Source of the DNA: JACVRW01 sp963811055
Lineage (GTDB): Bacteria > Actinomycetota > Thermoleophilia > Solirubrobacterales > Thermoleophilaceae
Assembly (NCBI GenBank): GCA_963811055.1
Contig: CAWEPQ010000010.1
Location: forward strand, 1 to 64,000
DNA length: 64,000 nt
Direction of reading: 5' to 3'
Below are positions 1-8,289 of this stretch, piece by piece. A program made the translations under genes and the position numbers. Position 1 is the stretch's first letter; the number at the start of each line of letters is the position of its first letter. The notes under the pieces were generated by a model. The model saw only the letters and a list, made by a program, of their open reading frames with translations, searched no databases and was not told the origin of the DNA.

Positions 1-1
1 G

Positions 2-328
2 CGCACCTTCTTCACCACGGCACCGGGCTTCCTGCTGGCCGGGCCCGCGGCGGTCGTGCGCGGGCTGCGCACCAGCTCCGTCCAGGACGGCGGCCACCCG
101 AAGGAGCCGCACGTGTTCCTCTGGTTCCTGGCCGTGGACCCCGCGCTCCAGCGCTCCGGCGTGGGCCGGGAGCTGCTGGGGCGGGTATTCGATGCGGCGG
201 AGGCTCCGGTGTATCTCGACACCGCGAACCCGGCCAACCTGCCCTACTACTCGGGCTTCGGGTTCGAGGAGCTCGGCAGCGGGGACCTGCCCCGCGGCGC
301 CAAAATGTGGTTTATGAGGCGTCCCTGA
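2..328 (+). CDS. GNAT family N-acetyltransferase, 5' end missing
   Basis: This is the C-terminal part of a GNAT acetyltransferase; the reading frame is already open at base 2, so the gene begins before the window. The acetyl-CoA pyrophosphate-binding motif is visible as Q-R-S-G-V-G-R within the stretch beginning LWFLAVDP, which is the usual beta4-alpha3 region (motif A). It is followed by the typical late motif NLPYYSGFGFEELG, where the tyrosines and the G-F-x-E pattern match motif B. GNAT enzymes move an acetyl group from acetyl-CoA to an amine; the substrate cannot be told from this fragment. The gene converges on the sigma factor gene, and the two 3' ends overlap by 17 bases. Confidence 0.85.
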   Translation, partial: RTFFTTAPGFLLAGPAAVVRGLRTSSVQDGGHPKEPHVFLWFLAVDPALQRSGVGRELLGRVFDAAEAPVYLDTANPANLPYYSGFGFEELGSGDLPRGAKMWFMRRP

Positions 329-1449
329 GGCGCTGCGCCTCGGGAAGACCCTCCAGCTTCTTCAGCGTGTTGTTCTCGATCTGGCGGATGCGCTCTCGGG
401 TGACCCCGAACGCGCGTCCGACCTCCTCGAGCGTCCGCGCCTTGTGCCCCGTGAGGCCGTAGCGCATCTCGATCACCTCGCGCTCGCGAGGCGGCAGCGC
501 ATCCAGCGCCCGGCGCACGTTCTCGCGGCGGAGATTCTCGGAGGCGAGCTCGAACGGCGACTCCGCCGTCTCGTCCTCCACGAAGTCACCGAGCTCGGAG
601 TCCTCCTCCTCGCCGATCGGCTTCTCGAGCGACACCGGTAGCTGGGCGATGCGCAGGATGTCCTTGACCTCGCGCGCCGTCCACTCCAGCTCGAGCGCGA
701 TCTCATCCGGGGTGGGCTCGCGCCCGAACTCCTGGACGAGCTGGCGCTCGATGTGCACGACCTTGTTGAGCTTCTCGACCATGTGAACCGGGATGCGGAT
801 CGTGCGTGCCTTGTCGGCGATCGCCCGCGTCACGGCCTGGCGGATCCACCAGGTGGCGTAGGTCGAGAACTTGTAGCCGCGCCGGTAGTCGAACTTCTCC
901 ACCGCGCGGATCAGCCCGAGCGAGCCTTCCTGGATCAGGTCCAGGAACGACAGCCCTCGACCGAGATAGCCCTTGGCGATCGATACCACCAGCCGCAGGT
1001 TGGCCTCGATCATCTGCTGCTTGGCCATCATGTCGCCGCGCTCGATGCGCTTGGCCAGGCAGACCTCTTCGTCGGCAGTCAGGAGATCCACGCGCCCGAT
1101 CGAACGCAGGTAGAGCCGCAGCGAGTCCAGGCTGGGCTCGACCGTCAGGTCGAGCTCGGGCTTCTTCGGGGCGTGCTGCACCTCGGCCGGTGTCGGCTCG
1201 GCGGGCCGCCCCGTCGGCGCGTGCCTCGTTGGACACGATCTCGATCCCGGCGTCCAGAAGGTGCAGGTGCAGGTCGCGAACCTGCTCCTTCGTGACCTCC
1301 ACCTCCTCCAGGCAGGCCGCGATCTCCTCGAAGGTCAGATATCCACGCTCGCGGCCCTCAACCACCAGCGCGCGCAGCTCCTCGCTATCGAGAAACGGCG
1401 TGTCGATTTCCTCCACAAGCAGTACTGCTCCCTCGTGCTTGGTGCTCAA
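312..1449 (-). CDS. rpoD: Primary RNA polymerase sigma factor (RpoD/SigA), with one frameshift
   Basis: Group 1 sigma-70 factor that directs RNA polymerase to housekeeping promoters. Two frames must be joined. The 5' part (1449 to about 1215) encodes a region 1.1-like helical domain (LTFEEIAACLEEVEVTKEQV). The 3' part encodes region 1.2 (SLRLYLRSIGRVDLLT), region 2 with the -10 recognition helix (YATWWIRQAVTRAI), region 3, and region 4 with the helix-turn-helix (LEEVGRAFGVTRERIRQIE). Joined length is about 379 residues, normal for the family. The break lies near a run of four C at 1209-1212; both frames read a plausible charged linker there, so a one-base sequencing error is likely. I chose the TTG at 1449 because AAGGAGG sits just upstream of it. 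If the shift were real, the GTG at 1181 would give a protein without region 1.1. Confidence 0.9.
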
Positions 1450-1642
1450 CCCCTCCTCCTTCAAACCGTGGTGGCCCCACCCAGTAGGGCCCGTGGTACC
1501 GCATTCGGTTTTTGGGCGTTCGCGGCGTTGCCGCGAGGGGCTGAGCGAGTGGAGGCGATGCCTCAGCGTGCAGCCGCGGCCAGTCTATACCCGATTCGTG
1601 CGATCTGTCTCTAACGGCGTCCAGGTATCGTGGAACCTGCGT

Positions 1643-2636
1643 ATGAACGAGCCAATCGTGCTTCTCGGCGAGGACGTCCAGGCCCGCCGTCCGACCACAC
1701 TCGTGAGCCTGTCGCGAGTCGGAGTGACCGGTGTGGAGAAGGTCGTGCGCATCCGGGTCGGGCGGCCGGGAGCAGCTCTTCTACGCCGAACTCGAGTGCT
1801 TCGTGGACCTCGGGCCGCGAGCAGAAGGGCGCGCACATGTCGCGCTTCGAGGAGATCGTGAACGAGGCGATCGACGAGGTGGTGCTCGGCGAGGCGTTCA
1901 AGGCCGAGACGCTCGCGTCGCACATCGCCGAGCGTGTGCGGGATCGCCAGGGCGGCGCCCGCGCCGAGGTGACGATCGCCGCGCGCTATCCCGAGAACAA
2001 GACCGCGCCGGCGTCGGGCGCCCCCACCCAGGAGATCTACACGCTCTTCGGATCCGCGGTGGCGTCGAAGCGCGGCACCCGCCGGCTGGTCGGCGTCCAG
2101 GCGCAGGGGATGACCGCGTGCCCGTGCGCGCAGGAGATGGTCACCGAGCGCTCGCAGGAGCGACTGCGCGACGGACGGCTTCACCGACGACGAAATCGCC
2201 CGGGTGTTCCGAGGCGGTCCCGGTGGCCACGCACAACCAGCGCGGCATCGGCACGCTCCACGTGGGCTGCCCCGAGGCCTGCGACGTGGCGGTGGAGGCG
2301 GGCGACCTGCTCGCGATCGTGGAAGCCTCGATGAGCTCCGAGATCTACGAGCTGATGAAGCGGCCCGACGAGGTCGAGGTCGTCGAGAAGGCCCACCGCA
2401 ATCCGCGCTTCGTCGAGGACTGCGTCCGCGAGATGGTGCGGAAGGCCCTCGACCGCTACGCCACGCTGGGCGATCTCGCGTTCGTCTCTGCCCGCCAGGA
2501 GAACCTCGAGACGATCCACAAGCACAACGTGGTGGCCGAGCGCCACGGGCTGATCGCCGATCTCACTCGCGAGATCGCGACGGGCGAGTCGGAGGGCCGT
2601 CACGTGACGGCGCGCGACTGGCTCGAGGGCGTCTGA
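1643..2636 (+). pseudogene. folE2: FolE2/MptA-type GTP cyclohydrolase, broken by about four frameshifts
   Basis: Type IB GTP cyclohydrolase (FolE2), which makes the dihydroneopterin or 7,8-dihydroneopterin cyclic precursor for folate and related pterins. The product is only readable by switching frames several times: an N-terminal piece from the ATG at 1643 (LSRVGVTGVEKVVRI), then GREQLFYAELECFVDL near 1760-1810, then KGAHMSRFEEIV with the long middle section. The last piece runs from about 2215 to the stop. Family hallmarks present are the cysteine motif T-A-C-P-C, T-H-N-Q-R-G, and the metal-binding stretch ETIHKHNVVAERHG. Breaks fall near 1765, 1815, 2175 and 2210. All conserved parts remain in order with no missing domain, which favours base-calling errors over true decay. 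Joined length is about 330 residues, typical of the family. Confidence 0.85.
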
Positions 2637-2734
2637 GGGCGGAAGCAGCCGCTCGGCCGGCTGCGCACCGATGGCTTTAGCTCCTTCGCGACGAGGGCCG
2701 GGGGCCTTCTTTCAAGCGGGGGGCGGCGGGTGCC

Positions 2735-2751
2735 GATGTAGTCGGTACATC
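2735..2751. repeat. Perfect 6-bp inverted repeat upstream of the 2775 gene
   Basis: GATGTA and TACATC are separated by GTCGG. It sits about 20 bases before the ribosome site of the Clp-N-like gene, where an operator or a short mRNA hairpin would be expected. No function can be assigned from sequence alone. Confidence 0.4.
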
Positions 2752-2774
2752 ACGAAAGCACGGAGGCTTTCCCA

Positions 2775-3218
2775 ATGACCGCCCGCCAGCGCCATATCCC
2801 CCTATCGCAGGACGCCGCCCTCGTGGTCGCGCTTGCCGGAACCGCCATGCCCTTCGCGCACTCCGCCGAGGACGAGGCCGAGCGCTGGCTGCGGGCGCTG
2901 AGGCTCCACGGCCAGGTCGGGTCGGCGCTTCAGGCACTCGGCGTGGGCGAGTCCCCGCTCATGACCGGATCGGACGCCGATCACTCAGGCGAGGTGGACG
3001 GCACACCCGCCTTCGGGCCCGGCGTGCTGGACGACGTGTCCAAGCGCGCCAGCGAGCTGGCCAACGCGCGCCTGGCAAAGACCGTGGGCACCGGCGATCT
3101 GCTGTTCGCCGTGCTGGACGTCTACGGCAGGCTCTTCGACCGCGTGCTGTACCTGCGCGGGACGAGTCGCGAGGAGCTCTCCGAGCGCCTCGCCACCAGC
3201 GACTCCCACCACGACTGA
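2775..3218 (+). CDS. Stand-alone Clp N-terminal-like domain protein
   Basis: A 147-residue soluble protein built from two helical repeats that resemble the N-terminal (Clp_N) substrate/adaptor-binding domain of ClpA/ClpB/ClpC. The second half (about residues 80-140) shows the pattern best, with RASELANARL followed by TGDLLFAVLD and a final leucine-rich helix. The first half contains ERWLRALRLHGQVGSALQAL. No AAA+ ATPase module follows, so it cannot unfold proteins itself; proteins of this kind may act as adaptors, but that is inference. The ATG is preceded by GGAGG about 10 bases upstream. It stands alone between folE2 and pgsA. The Clp_N assignment is moderate because sequence similarity is only a pattern match. 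Confidence 0.6.
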   Translation: MTARQRHIPLSQDAALVVALAGTAMPFAHSAEDEAERWLRALRLHGQVGSALQALGVGESPLMTGSDADHSGEVDGTPAFGPGVLDDVSKRASELANARLAKTVGTGDLLFAVLDVYGRLFDRVLYLRGTSREELSERLATSDSHHD

Positions 3219-3230
3219 GAACCTCGCGGC

Positions 3231-3797
3231 CTAGGTCGTCTGCGTTCGGTCGTTAGCCCGCGACGCCTGCTCGAGCTTGCGCCGGAAGTTCAGGAAGTAG
3301 TCGGCGCCCGAGACCACGGTCACGAGCACCATCAGGTACACGAGCGCCTGGACCCAGGCGTCGTGGTGGTCCGACGCCACGATCAGCGACAGCACCGCCA
3401 CCACCTGGACGATCGTCTTCAGCTTGCCGAGCCCGCTGGCCGGTATGACAACGCCCTGCTGGCCGGCCGCGATGCGCAGGCCGCTGACCGCGAACTCGCG
3501 CGCGATGATCACCATCGCCACCCAGCCCGCCAGCCGGTCGAGGCTCACGAGCGAGATCAGCGCGGCCGCGATCATCAGCTTGTCGGCCACCGGGTCCATG
3601 ACCTTGCCGAACGTGGTGACCGCCTGGCGCGAGCGGGCGATGTAGCCGTCGAGGCCGTCGGTGAGGGCCGCCACGGCGAAGACGATCGCCGCGATCGTGG
3701 ATCCGCCCGGAGACTCGACCGTCAGAGCCACGACCAGCACCGGCACGAGCAGGATGCGGATGAGCGTGAGCGCGTTGGGCAGGTTCAGGGGGAACAT
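3231..3797 (-). CDS. pgsA: CDP-diacylglycerol--glycerol-3-phosphate 3-phosphatidyltransferase
   Basis: Membrane enzyme that condenses CDP-diacylglycerol with glycerol-3-phosphate, the committed step to phosphatidylglycerol and cardiolipin. The CDP-alcohol phosphatidyltransferase signature is complete: D-G-L-D-G-Y-I-A-R, eight residues on a glycine, then D-P-V-A-D with the spacing of the catalytic aspartates. Several hydrophobic segments surround it. The frame stays open upstream to 3836, but the ATG at 3797 (MFPLNLPNALTLIR) matches the usual N-terminus and avoids overlapping the next gene at 3814; this gives 188 residues. It is the last gene of a run of three membrane proteins on this strand. 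A related CDP-alcohol enzyme with another acceptor cannot be fully excluded. Confidence 0.88.
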   Translation of the reverse strand: MFPLNLPNALTLIRILLVPVLVVALTVESPGGSTIAAIVFAVAALTDGLDGYIARSRQAVTTFGKVMDPVADKLMIAAALISLVSLDRLAGWVAMVIIAREFAVSGLRIAAGQQGVVIPASGLGKLKTIVQVVAVLSLIVASDHHDAWVQALVYLMVLVTVVSGADYFLNFRRKLEQASRANDRTQTT

Positions 3798-3813
3798 CGC
3801 GAGTGCCTCGAGG

Positions 3814-4098
3814 CTACCCGGGCTCCTCCGGCCCACGCCGCGCGAGGTACTCGAGTCCGGCGGTGCTTCCCACCGGCCCGAGCGGGGACACCGTCGCCGC
3901 GAGCAGCGTCCAGGGAAAGATGCGCCGGCGAGCGCCGTGGGCCACCAGCAGGCAGAGGATGATCCAGCCGAATCCGTGAGTCCAGCCGAGGATGGTCTCG
4001 GCGTTCTCTCCCAGGCCCCCGATCGCCACGACGAGCAGCGCGGTGAAGATGCACACCTCGACCGCCGAGTACAGGCGCACCGCCTGGAAGTAGCTCAC
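3814..4098 (-). CDS. DUF3817 family small membrane protein
   Basis: A 94-residue protein with about three hydrophobic helices. The central GWTHGFGWIILCLL (the H-G pair) and the later PWTLLAATVSPLGPVGS match the pattern I associate with DUF3817, a family of integral membrane proteins of unknown role. It lies between a TVP38 protein (gap of four bases) and pgsA (gap of 16 bases), so the three are probably co-transcribed as an envelope operon. Function unknown. Confidence 0.7.
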   Translation of the reverse strand: MSYFQAVRLYSAVEVCIFTALLVVAIGGLGENAETILGWTHGFGWIILCLLVAHGARRRIFPWTLLAATVSPLGPVGSTAGLEYLARRGPEEPG

Positions 4099-4102
4099 GC
4101 GG

Positions 4103-4783
4103 TCAGGCCGAGGCCGCCTCGGCCGCCATCTGGCGCTTGACCACCAGCAGTCCGACGATGCCGAGCACCACGAGCACAGCCACGGCCACCTTCACCTCCA
4201 CCGACGAGAGATTGGTGATGCTGCCGCCGAGCGCCACGTAGGCGAACACCTTCGGCGCGGCGCCTATGACGGTCCCGAGCGCCATCTCGCGGTAGCCCAG
4301 GCGCGTCAGGCCCACGGCGTAGTTGACCACCCCGTAGGGCAGGAACGGCACGATCCGCGACTCCATCACGGCAACCGTGCCGTTTCGCTGAAGGAATTCC
4401 TCGAGGCCACCCACGCGCTTGGGCAGGAGCCTGCCGGCGTGGTCCTTGGCAAGCCTGCGGGCCACGGCCATCTGCGCCACCGCGGCCAGCGTCACTCCCG
4501 CGAGCGCGAGCGGCCAGGCGACCGCTGTGCCGAACAGCAGCCCGCCGGCACCGGCGAGGATGCCCCAGGCCACCACGAAGTTCGCGAGGGCAAACAGCGG
4601 GACGTAGGCCACCGCGGCGAACGGGCCCAGGTCGTCGCCGAAACCGCGAGCCTCCTCGGCAGACGGAATCGCTCCGAGGATGAGGGCCGTGGCGAAGATT
4701 GCGCCGAGTGCGAGTCCGTAGAGACCGAGGCGCGTGAGCGCCGCTCGCCTGCCGGCCGCCTGCTCGGCGGCGGACGGATCCAT
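4103..4783 (-). CDS. TVP38/TMEM64 family membrane protein
   Basis: A 226-residue integral membrane protein of the DedA/TVP38/VTT superfamily, thought in general to help lipid or small-solute movement across membranes. The recognisable core runs from FVVAWGILAGAGGLLFG through RIVPFLPYGVVNYAVGL to GTVIGAAPKVFAYVALG, i.e. the re-entrant loop motif with F-P/N-Y and the G-x-x-x-G-x-x-P pattern. I start it at the ATG at 4783 (MDPSAAEQ) because the open frame above it, up to 4945, overlaps the divergent YjbR gene and looks non-coding. A C-terminal helix ends with KRQMAAEAAS. Confidence 0.82.
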   Translation of the reverse strand: MDPSAAEQAAGRRAALTRLGLYGLALGAIFATALILGAIPSAEEARGFGDDLGPFAAVAYVPLFALANFVVAWGILAGAGGLLFGTAVAWPLALAGVTLAAVAQMAVARRLAKDHAGRLLPKRVGGLEEFLQRNGTVAVMESRIVPFLPYGVVNYAVGLTRLGYREMALGTVIGAAPKVFAYVALGGSITNLSSVEVKVAVAVLVVLGIVGLLVVKRQMAAEAASA

Positions 4784-4832
4784 GTGGCGAGGGTAGTGGT
4801 CCGGCGGGGGCGCCCCGGGTACGCTCGCCGGC

Positions 4833-5198
4833 ATGACCGCCGCCGGGCTCCGTCGCCGCTGCCTCGCCAAGTCGGGCGCGGTCGAGGAGTTCCCCTTCGG
4901 GCCGGAGCCGTCGGTGTTCAAGGTGGGTGGGAAGATCTTTGCCATCAGCAGTCTTCATCGGCATCCACTTGCCGTGAGCCTTAAGTGCGAGCCCGACCTC
5001 GCCGAGCGCCTGCGCGCCAGCTATCCCGAGGTACGACCCGGCTACCACCTCAACAAGCGCCACTGGAACACCGTCGCGCTCGACGGCTCGCTGCCCGACC
5101 GGATGCTGGCCGACATGCTCGAGGACTCGTACGACCTGGTGGTATCGAAGCTGCCCCGGCGCGTTCAGCGCGAGCTGGGCTGGTCTCAGGCTCAGTAA
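4833..5198 (+). CDS. MmcQ/YjbR family protein
   Basis: A 121-residue cytoplasmic protein of the MmcQ/YjbR (double-wing, CyaY-like fold) family, possibly DNA-binding, with no settled role. Visible landmarks are the early EFPFGPEPSVFKVGGKIFA, the middle SLKCEPD, and PGYHLNKRHWNTV, which is the most conserved block of the family. It is divergent from the TVP38 gene, and its last seven bases overlap the end of the convergent cell-wall hydrolase gene. Confidence 0.85.
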   Translation: MTAAGLRRRCLAKSGAVEEFPFGPEPSVFKVGGKIFAISSLHRHPLAVSLKCEPDLAERLRASYPEVRPGYHLNKRHWNTVALDGSLPDRMLADMLEDSYDLVVSKLPRRVQRELGWSQAQ

Positions 5199-6481
5199 CC
5201 CGGGGGGTGGCGCACCACGTAGCCGCCGGCCGAGCGGCTGGTGCCGGTCCAGCGCGAGCCGGTCTCGGAGCGGGCGCTCGTGTCGAAGCGGCGCCCGTCG
5301 ATCGTCATGTAGACGTGGCCGGGGTTCGCGTAGATCGTGATGTGCTGCCCGGGGCCGGGGGCTCCGTAGCTCATGAAGGCGCTCGAGTCGAGCGGCGAGG
5401 AGAGGAGGCCGCCGCCGTGCAGGGCGTATGACACCGAGCCCGAGCAGTCGTAGCCGGCCGAGTCGAACGAGCCGTGACCGCCGCCGTATACGTAGGGCCG
5501 CCCGGCGATCGCGTTGGCCGCGGCGATCACCTGCTGCACCACCGAGGAGCTGCCTCCGCCGCCTCCGGTGGACGACTGCCTGCGCGTGGATGCCTTGCGC
5601 TTCAGCACGGCGCCCGCGCCGATGCCCAGGGCGGAGCGGGTCTGCGGGCCGGCCGCGCCGTCCGGCGTCAGGCCGTGGCTGCGCTGCCAACTCTTGAGGG
5701 CGCGCTCGGTGGCCGGTCCGAACACGCCGTCCGGCGCCAGGCCGAGCGCCTGCTGGAGCGCGCGCACCCCACCGCCCGCGCGAGCCGCGACGACGAGCTT
5801 GGGCTGCGTCTGCTTGGGAGCGTGCTTGCGGGCCGCACGGGCGGGCCGCTGCCACTTGAGCACCGCTCCCGCTCCGAGCCCGAGGGCCGAGCGGGTCTGC
5901 GGTCCAGCCACGCCGTCGGCGGTGAGGCCGTGCGAGCGCTGCCAGGCGGCCAGCGCCTTCTTGGTGGCGGGGCCGAAGTCTCCATCCGCGGACAGGCCGA
6001 GCTTGCGCTGAAGGTCGGCCACGCCGCCCGGGGGCTTGGGCGGGGTCACGGCCGCCGCGTTGCGCACGGCCACCGCCGGCTTGTCGGGTTGGGCCGCCAC
6101 CTGCTCGCTCGCGCGCTTGGCCGGACGCGGCTTGTCCACCGCCGCGACCTTGCCCTGGTCGGTGCCGTCGGCGGCATCGGCCTTGCCTCCACCCGAGAGC
6201 GACGAGGCGATCGCCGTGGCGGACCCGCCCGTGACGAGCAGCAGAGCGGCGATCGACAGGCCGCGCACCGGCGGCTCGAAGGTCTGGTCGTTCGCCTCGT
6301 GGCGACGGCGCGAGCGTGCCTGCGAGACGCGCCAGAGCTCCGGGTCGGACACGTCGCGAGCCACACGGCTGGGCGCGGCCGGCCGAGTGAAGCGTCCTGC
6401 GTCCGAGCCGGCGGAGCGTCGTGCTCGCGAGCGCTCGAGCGAGTGCTCCCAGACGTCGGGGCGCGAAAGATCCCTGTGCAA
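5192..6481 (-). CDS. Peptidoglycan hydrolase: two PG-binding repeats plus NlpC/P60-type domain
   Basis: A 429-residue exported cell-wall enzyme. A long charged N-terminus (about 70 residues) precedes one transmembrane helix (about 75-93, LSIAALLLVTGGSATAIAS). Two peptidoglycan_binding_1 repeats follow, with the signature DGDFGPATKKALAAWQRSHG and DGVFGPATERALKSWQRSHG. The C-terminal 130 residues look like an NlpC/P60 (C40) endopeptidase that cuts stem peptides: the cysteine in AGYDCSGSVSYAL and the histidine in NPGHVYMTIDG are both present. I use the TTG at 6481 with GAGAGG upstream. A c-di-AMP riboswitch fills the leader, so expression should fall or rise with that osmotic/cell-wall messenger, as for similar actinobacterial hydrolases. 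Confidence 0.85.
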   Translation of the reverse strand: MHRDLSRPDVWEHSLERSRARRSAGSDAGRFTRPAAPSRVARDVSDPELWRVSQARSRRRHEANDQTFEPPVRGLSIAALLLVTGGSATAIASSLSGGGKADAADGTDQGKVAAVDKPRPAKRASEQVAAQPDKPAVAVRNAAAVTPPKPPGGVADLQRKLGLSADGDFGPATKKALAAWQRSHGLTADGVAGPQTRSALGLGAGAVLKWQRPARAARKHAPKQTQPKLVVAARAGGGVRALQQALGLAPDGVFGPATERALKSWQRSHGLTPDGAAGPQTRSALGIGAGAVLKRKASTRRQSSTGGGGGSSSVVQQVIAAANAIAGRPYVYGGGHGSFDSAGYDCSGSVSYALHGGGLLSSPLDSSAFMSYGAPGPGQHITIYANPGHVYMTIDGRRFDTSARSETGSRWTGTSRSAGGYVVRHPPGY

Positions 6482-6489
6482 GTGCGTCT

Positions 6490-6645
6490 ACCTCTCGATT
6501 GTTTCCCACGCCTCCGAGGTGAGCTGACGGGCTCGCGCTGTTTGCGCTACCCACGGGCCTCCGGCCCACGGGATTCGCCCCTGCGGCACATGCCGCTGTG
6601 GTTCCCCCGGTCTCCGATCCCTGAAGATCGGTGATTCGGCGTTGT
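6490..6645 (-). promoter_or_regulatory. c-di-AMP riboswitch (ydaO-yuaA motif)
   Basis: The 5' leader of the cell-wall hydrolase gene carries the conserved blocks of the ydaO-yuaA aptamer in the right order on the minus strand. They are GGGGCGAATC (6581-6572), GGGTAGCGC (6552-6544) and the hallmark CCCGTCAGCTCACC followed by TCGGAGGCGT (6531-6508). The aptamer ends about 10 bases before the Shine-Dalgarno, so control could be at transcription or ribosome access. Actinobacterial examples commonly precede NlpC/P60 or resuscitation factor genes, which agrees with this context. Just upstream lies a 5-bp inverted repeat with a TTTT spacer (6685-6698). Confidence 0.9.
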
Positions 6646-6790
6646 TGAAGGGCGTCGTTCTATCACGACTTTTCCCTGCTAGGCGCAACTTTTGTTGCAG
6701 ATTGGTCCAAATTCGGCTCTCTCAGCGGAAGCGCGTGGGCTCCCCAGACCGGGTACGGATACCCCCCGGCCTATGTAGGCTCGCCGCCCG

Positions 6791-8284
6791 ATGAGGTACG
6801 GGAAGCTGATCGCCCTGGCCGCGCTGGTGGCGGCGTTTTCCGCCACAATGCCCGCCGCGGCATCCGCAACCAGGCCCGATCCCCACGCGGTGGGGGGCCC
6901 GCTTCACGCCGACGGGCGCTGGTTCCGCGACCCGCTCGGCCGGACCGTGGTGCTCCACGGGCTGTTCGCGGTCTGGAAGGGCACGCCGTTCTACCCGCCC
7001 GACGACGCGGCGCTGCCGAACGGGTTCACGGACGCCGATGCCGACCGCTTCGCCGAGCTGGGCTTCGACGCCGTGCGGCTCGCCTGGTTCTGGCGCGGGC
7101 TCGAGCCCGCCAAGGACCAGTTCGACCCGGCCTACCTGGCCGGCATCGCCGCCGTGGAGCGCAAGCTCGCGCGGCGCGGCGTGTTCGTGGTGCTCGACAG
7201 CCACCAGGACGGCTTCGGCGACCGCTTCAACGGCCTCGGCTTCCCCGATTACGTGGCGTTCGACGACGGGCTGCCGTTCGACACCCGGCTCACGTTCCCG
7301 CTCAACTACGTCTCCCCCGCCACCTCGCGGGCGTTCGACAACTTCTATGCCGGGAGGGGCGATGCCTGGCGCTACTACGGACGTGCCTGGCAGGTGATGG
7401 CGCTGCGCTTCGGACGCGACCCGATGCTCGTGGGCTACGACCTGATGAACGAGCCCTGGCCCGGCACCAACTTCGGCGCCTGCGGCCCGCCGGCGGGCTG
7501 TCCGGAGCGCGACCGCACGACGTTCCAGCCGCTGTTCGACTCGCTTGCGCGTTCCATCAGGCGGGTGGATCGCAGCCGCCCGGTGTTCTACGAGCCGTCG
7601 ATCTTCTTCAACCAGGGCGCGGTGAACGGCTACGTCAAGCCGCCCGCCGGCACCGGGCCGGTGGGCCTGTCGTTCCACAACCAGTGCCCCACGCGCGCCG
7701 CCTGGCAGATCACGCACGACCCGACGCTGGTGGAACAGGCGCGAACGATCTGCCCTCCGATCGAGACGAGCGTGATGCAGCATGCCGAGGAGACGGCCGC
7801 GCGGCTGGGCGGCCCGCCGCTGATGACCGAGGTGGCGGCCACCACCAACGAGGACTACGACGGCCTCAACTGTCTGCTGGAGCGCACCGAGCGCTTCATG
7901 ACCGGCTACACCTACGGCCTCAGCTGGCGCAGCGGCGAGCTCCGCACGCTCGCGCACGCGAAGGCCCAGGTGATCTCGCGGGTCTACCCGCGGGCGGTGG
8001 CGGGCACACCGCGCGCCTACGGCTTCGATCCCCGCACCGGCCGGTTCCATCTCACCTACGTGACCCGGCGCGGCGTTCGCGGACCCACCGTGATCACGGT
8101 GCCCACCGGGGTGCACTACCCGAACGGCTACCGGGTGCGGGCCAGCGGAGCCTGGGTGGTGAGGAAGGGCGGCGACCGGGTGGTGCTCGTGAACCGTCCT
8201 CGCGCACGCGAGGTCTCCGTGACGGTCGAGCCGCCGCCGGGCGACACCACCGCGCGCCCGAGCCTCATCGCCTGCACGGTGTAA
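6791..8284 (+). CDS. Secreted GH5 glycoside hydrolase, endoglycoceramidase-like
   Basis: A 497-residue secreted retaining glycosidase of family GH5. A signal peptide (KLIALAALVAAFSATMPAAASA) is followed by the barrel. The acid/base glutamate is in YDLMNEPWPGT and the nucleophile glutamate in PPLMTEVAATT; LDSHQDGFGDRFNG after strand 3 is typical of the endoglycoceramidase-like GH5 branch (GH5_12/29 type). A C-terminal beta domain of about 90 residues follows. In this branch substrates are glycolipids or aryl/steryl glycosides, but the exact substrate is not readable here. A paralogue with the same plan lies at 23816. The gene is divergent from the riboswitch-controlled hydrolase and convergent with the TauE-like gene. 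Confidence 0.87.
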   Translation: MRYGKLIALAALVAAFSATMPAAASATRPDPHAVGGPLHADGRWFRDPLGRTVVLHGLFAVWKGTPFYPPDDAALPNGFTDADADRFAELGFDAVRLAWFWRGLEPAKDQFDPAYLAGIAAVERKLARRGVFVVLDSHQDGFGDRFNGLGFPDYVAFDDGLPFDTRLTFPLNYVSPATSRAFDNFYAGRGDAWRYYGRAWQVMALRFGRDPMLVGYDLMNEPWPGTNFGACGPPAGCPERDRTTFQPLFDSLARSIRRVDRSRPVFYEPSIFFNQGAVNGYVKPPAGTGPVGLSFHNQCPTRAAWQITHDPTLVEQARTICPPIETSVMQHAEETAARLGGPPLMTEVAATTNEDYDGLNCLLERTERFMTGYTYGLSWRSGELRTLAHAKAQVISRVYPRAVAGTPRAYGFDPRTGRFHLTYVTRRGVRGPTVITVPTGVHYPNGYRVRASGAWVVRKGGDRVVLVNRPRAREVSVTVEPPPGDTTARPSLIACTV

Positions 8285-8289
8285 GGGGT

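Noticed and set aside
4095..6569. 824-residue open frame on the minus strand
   Set aside because: It runs through pgsA-side, TVP38 and the hydrolase gene in a different frame; arginine/glycine/alanine-rich composition without domains, typical of high-GC shadow frames.
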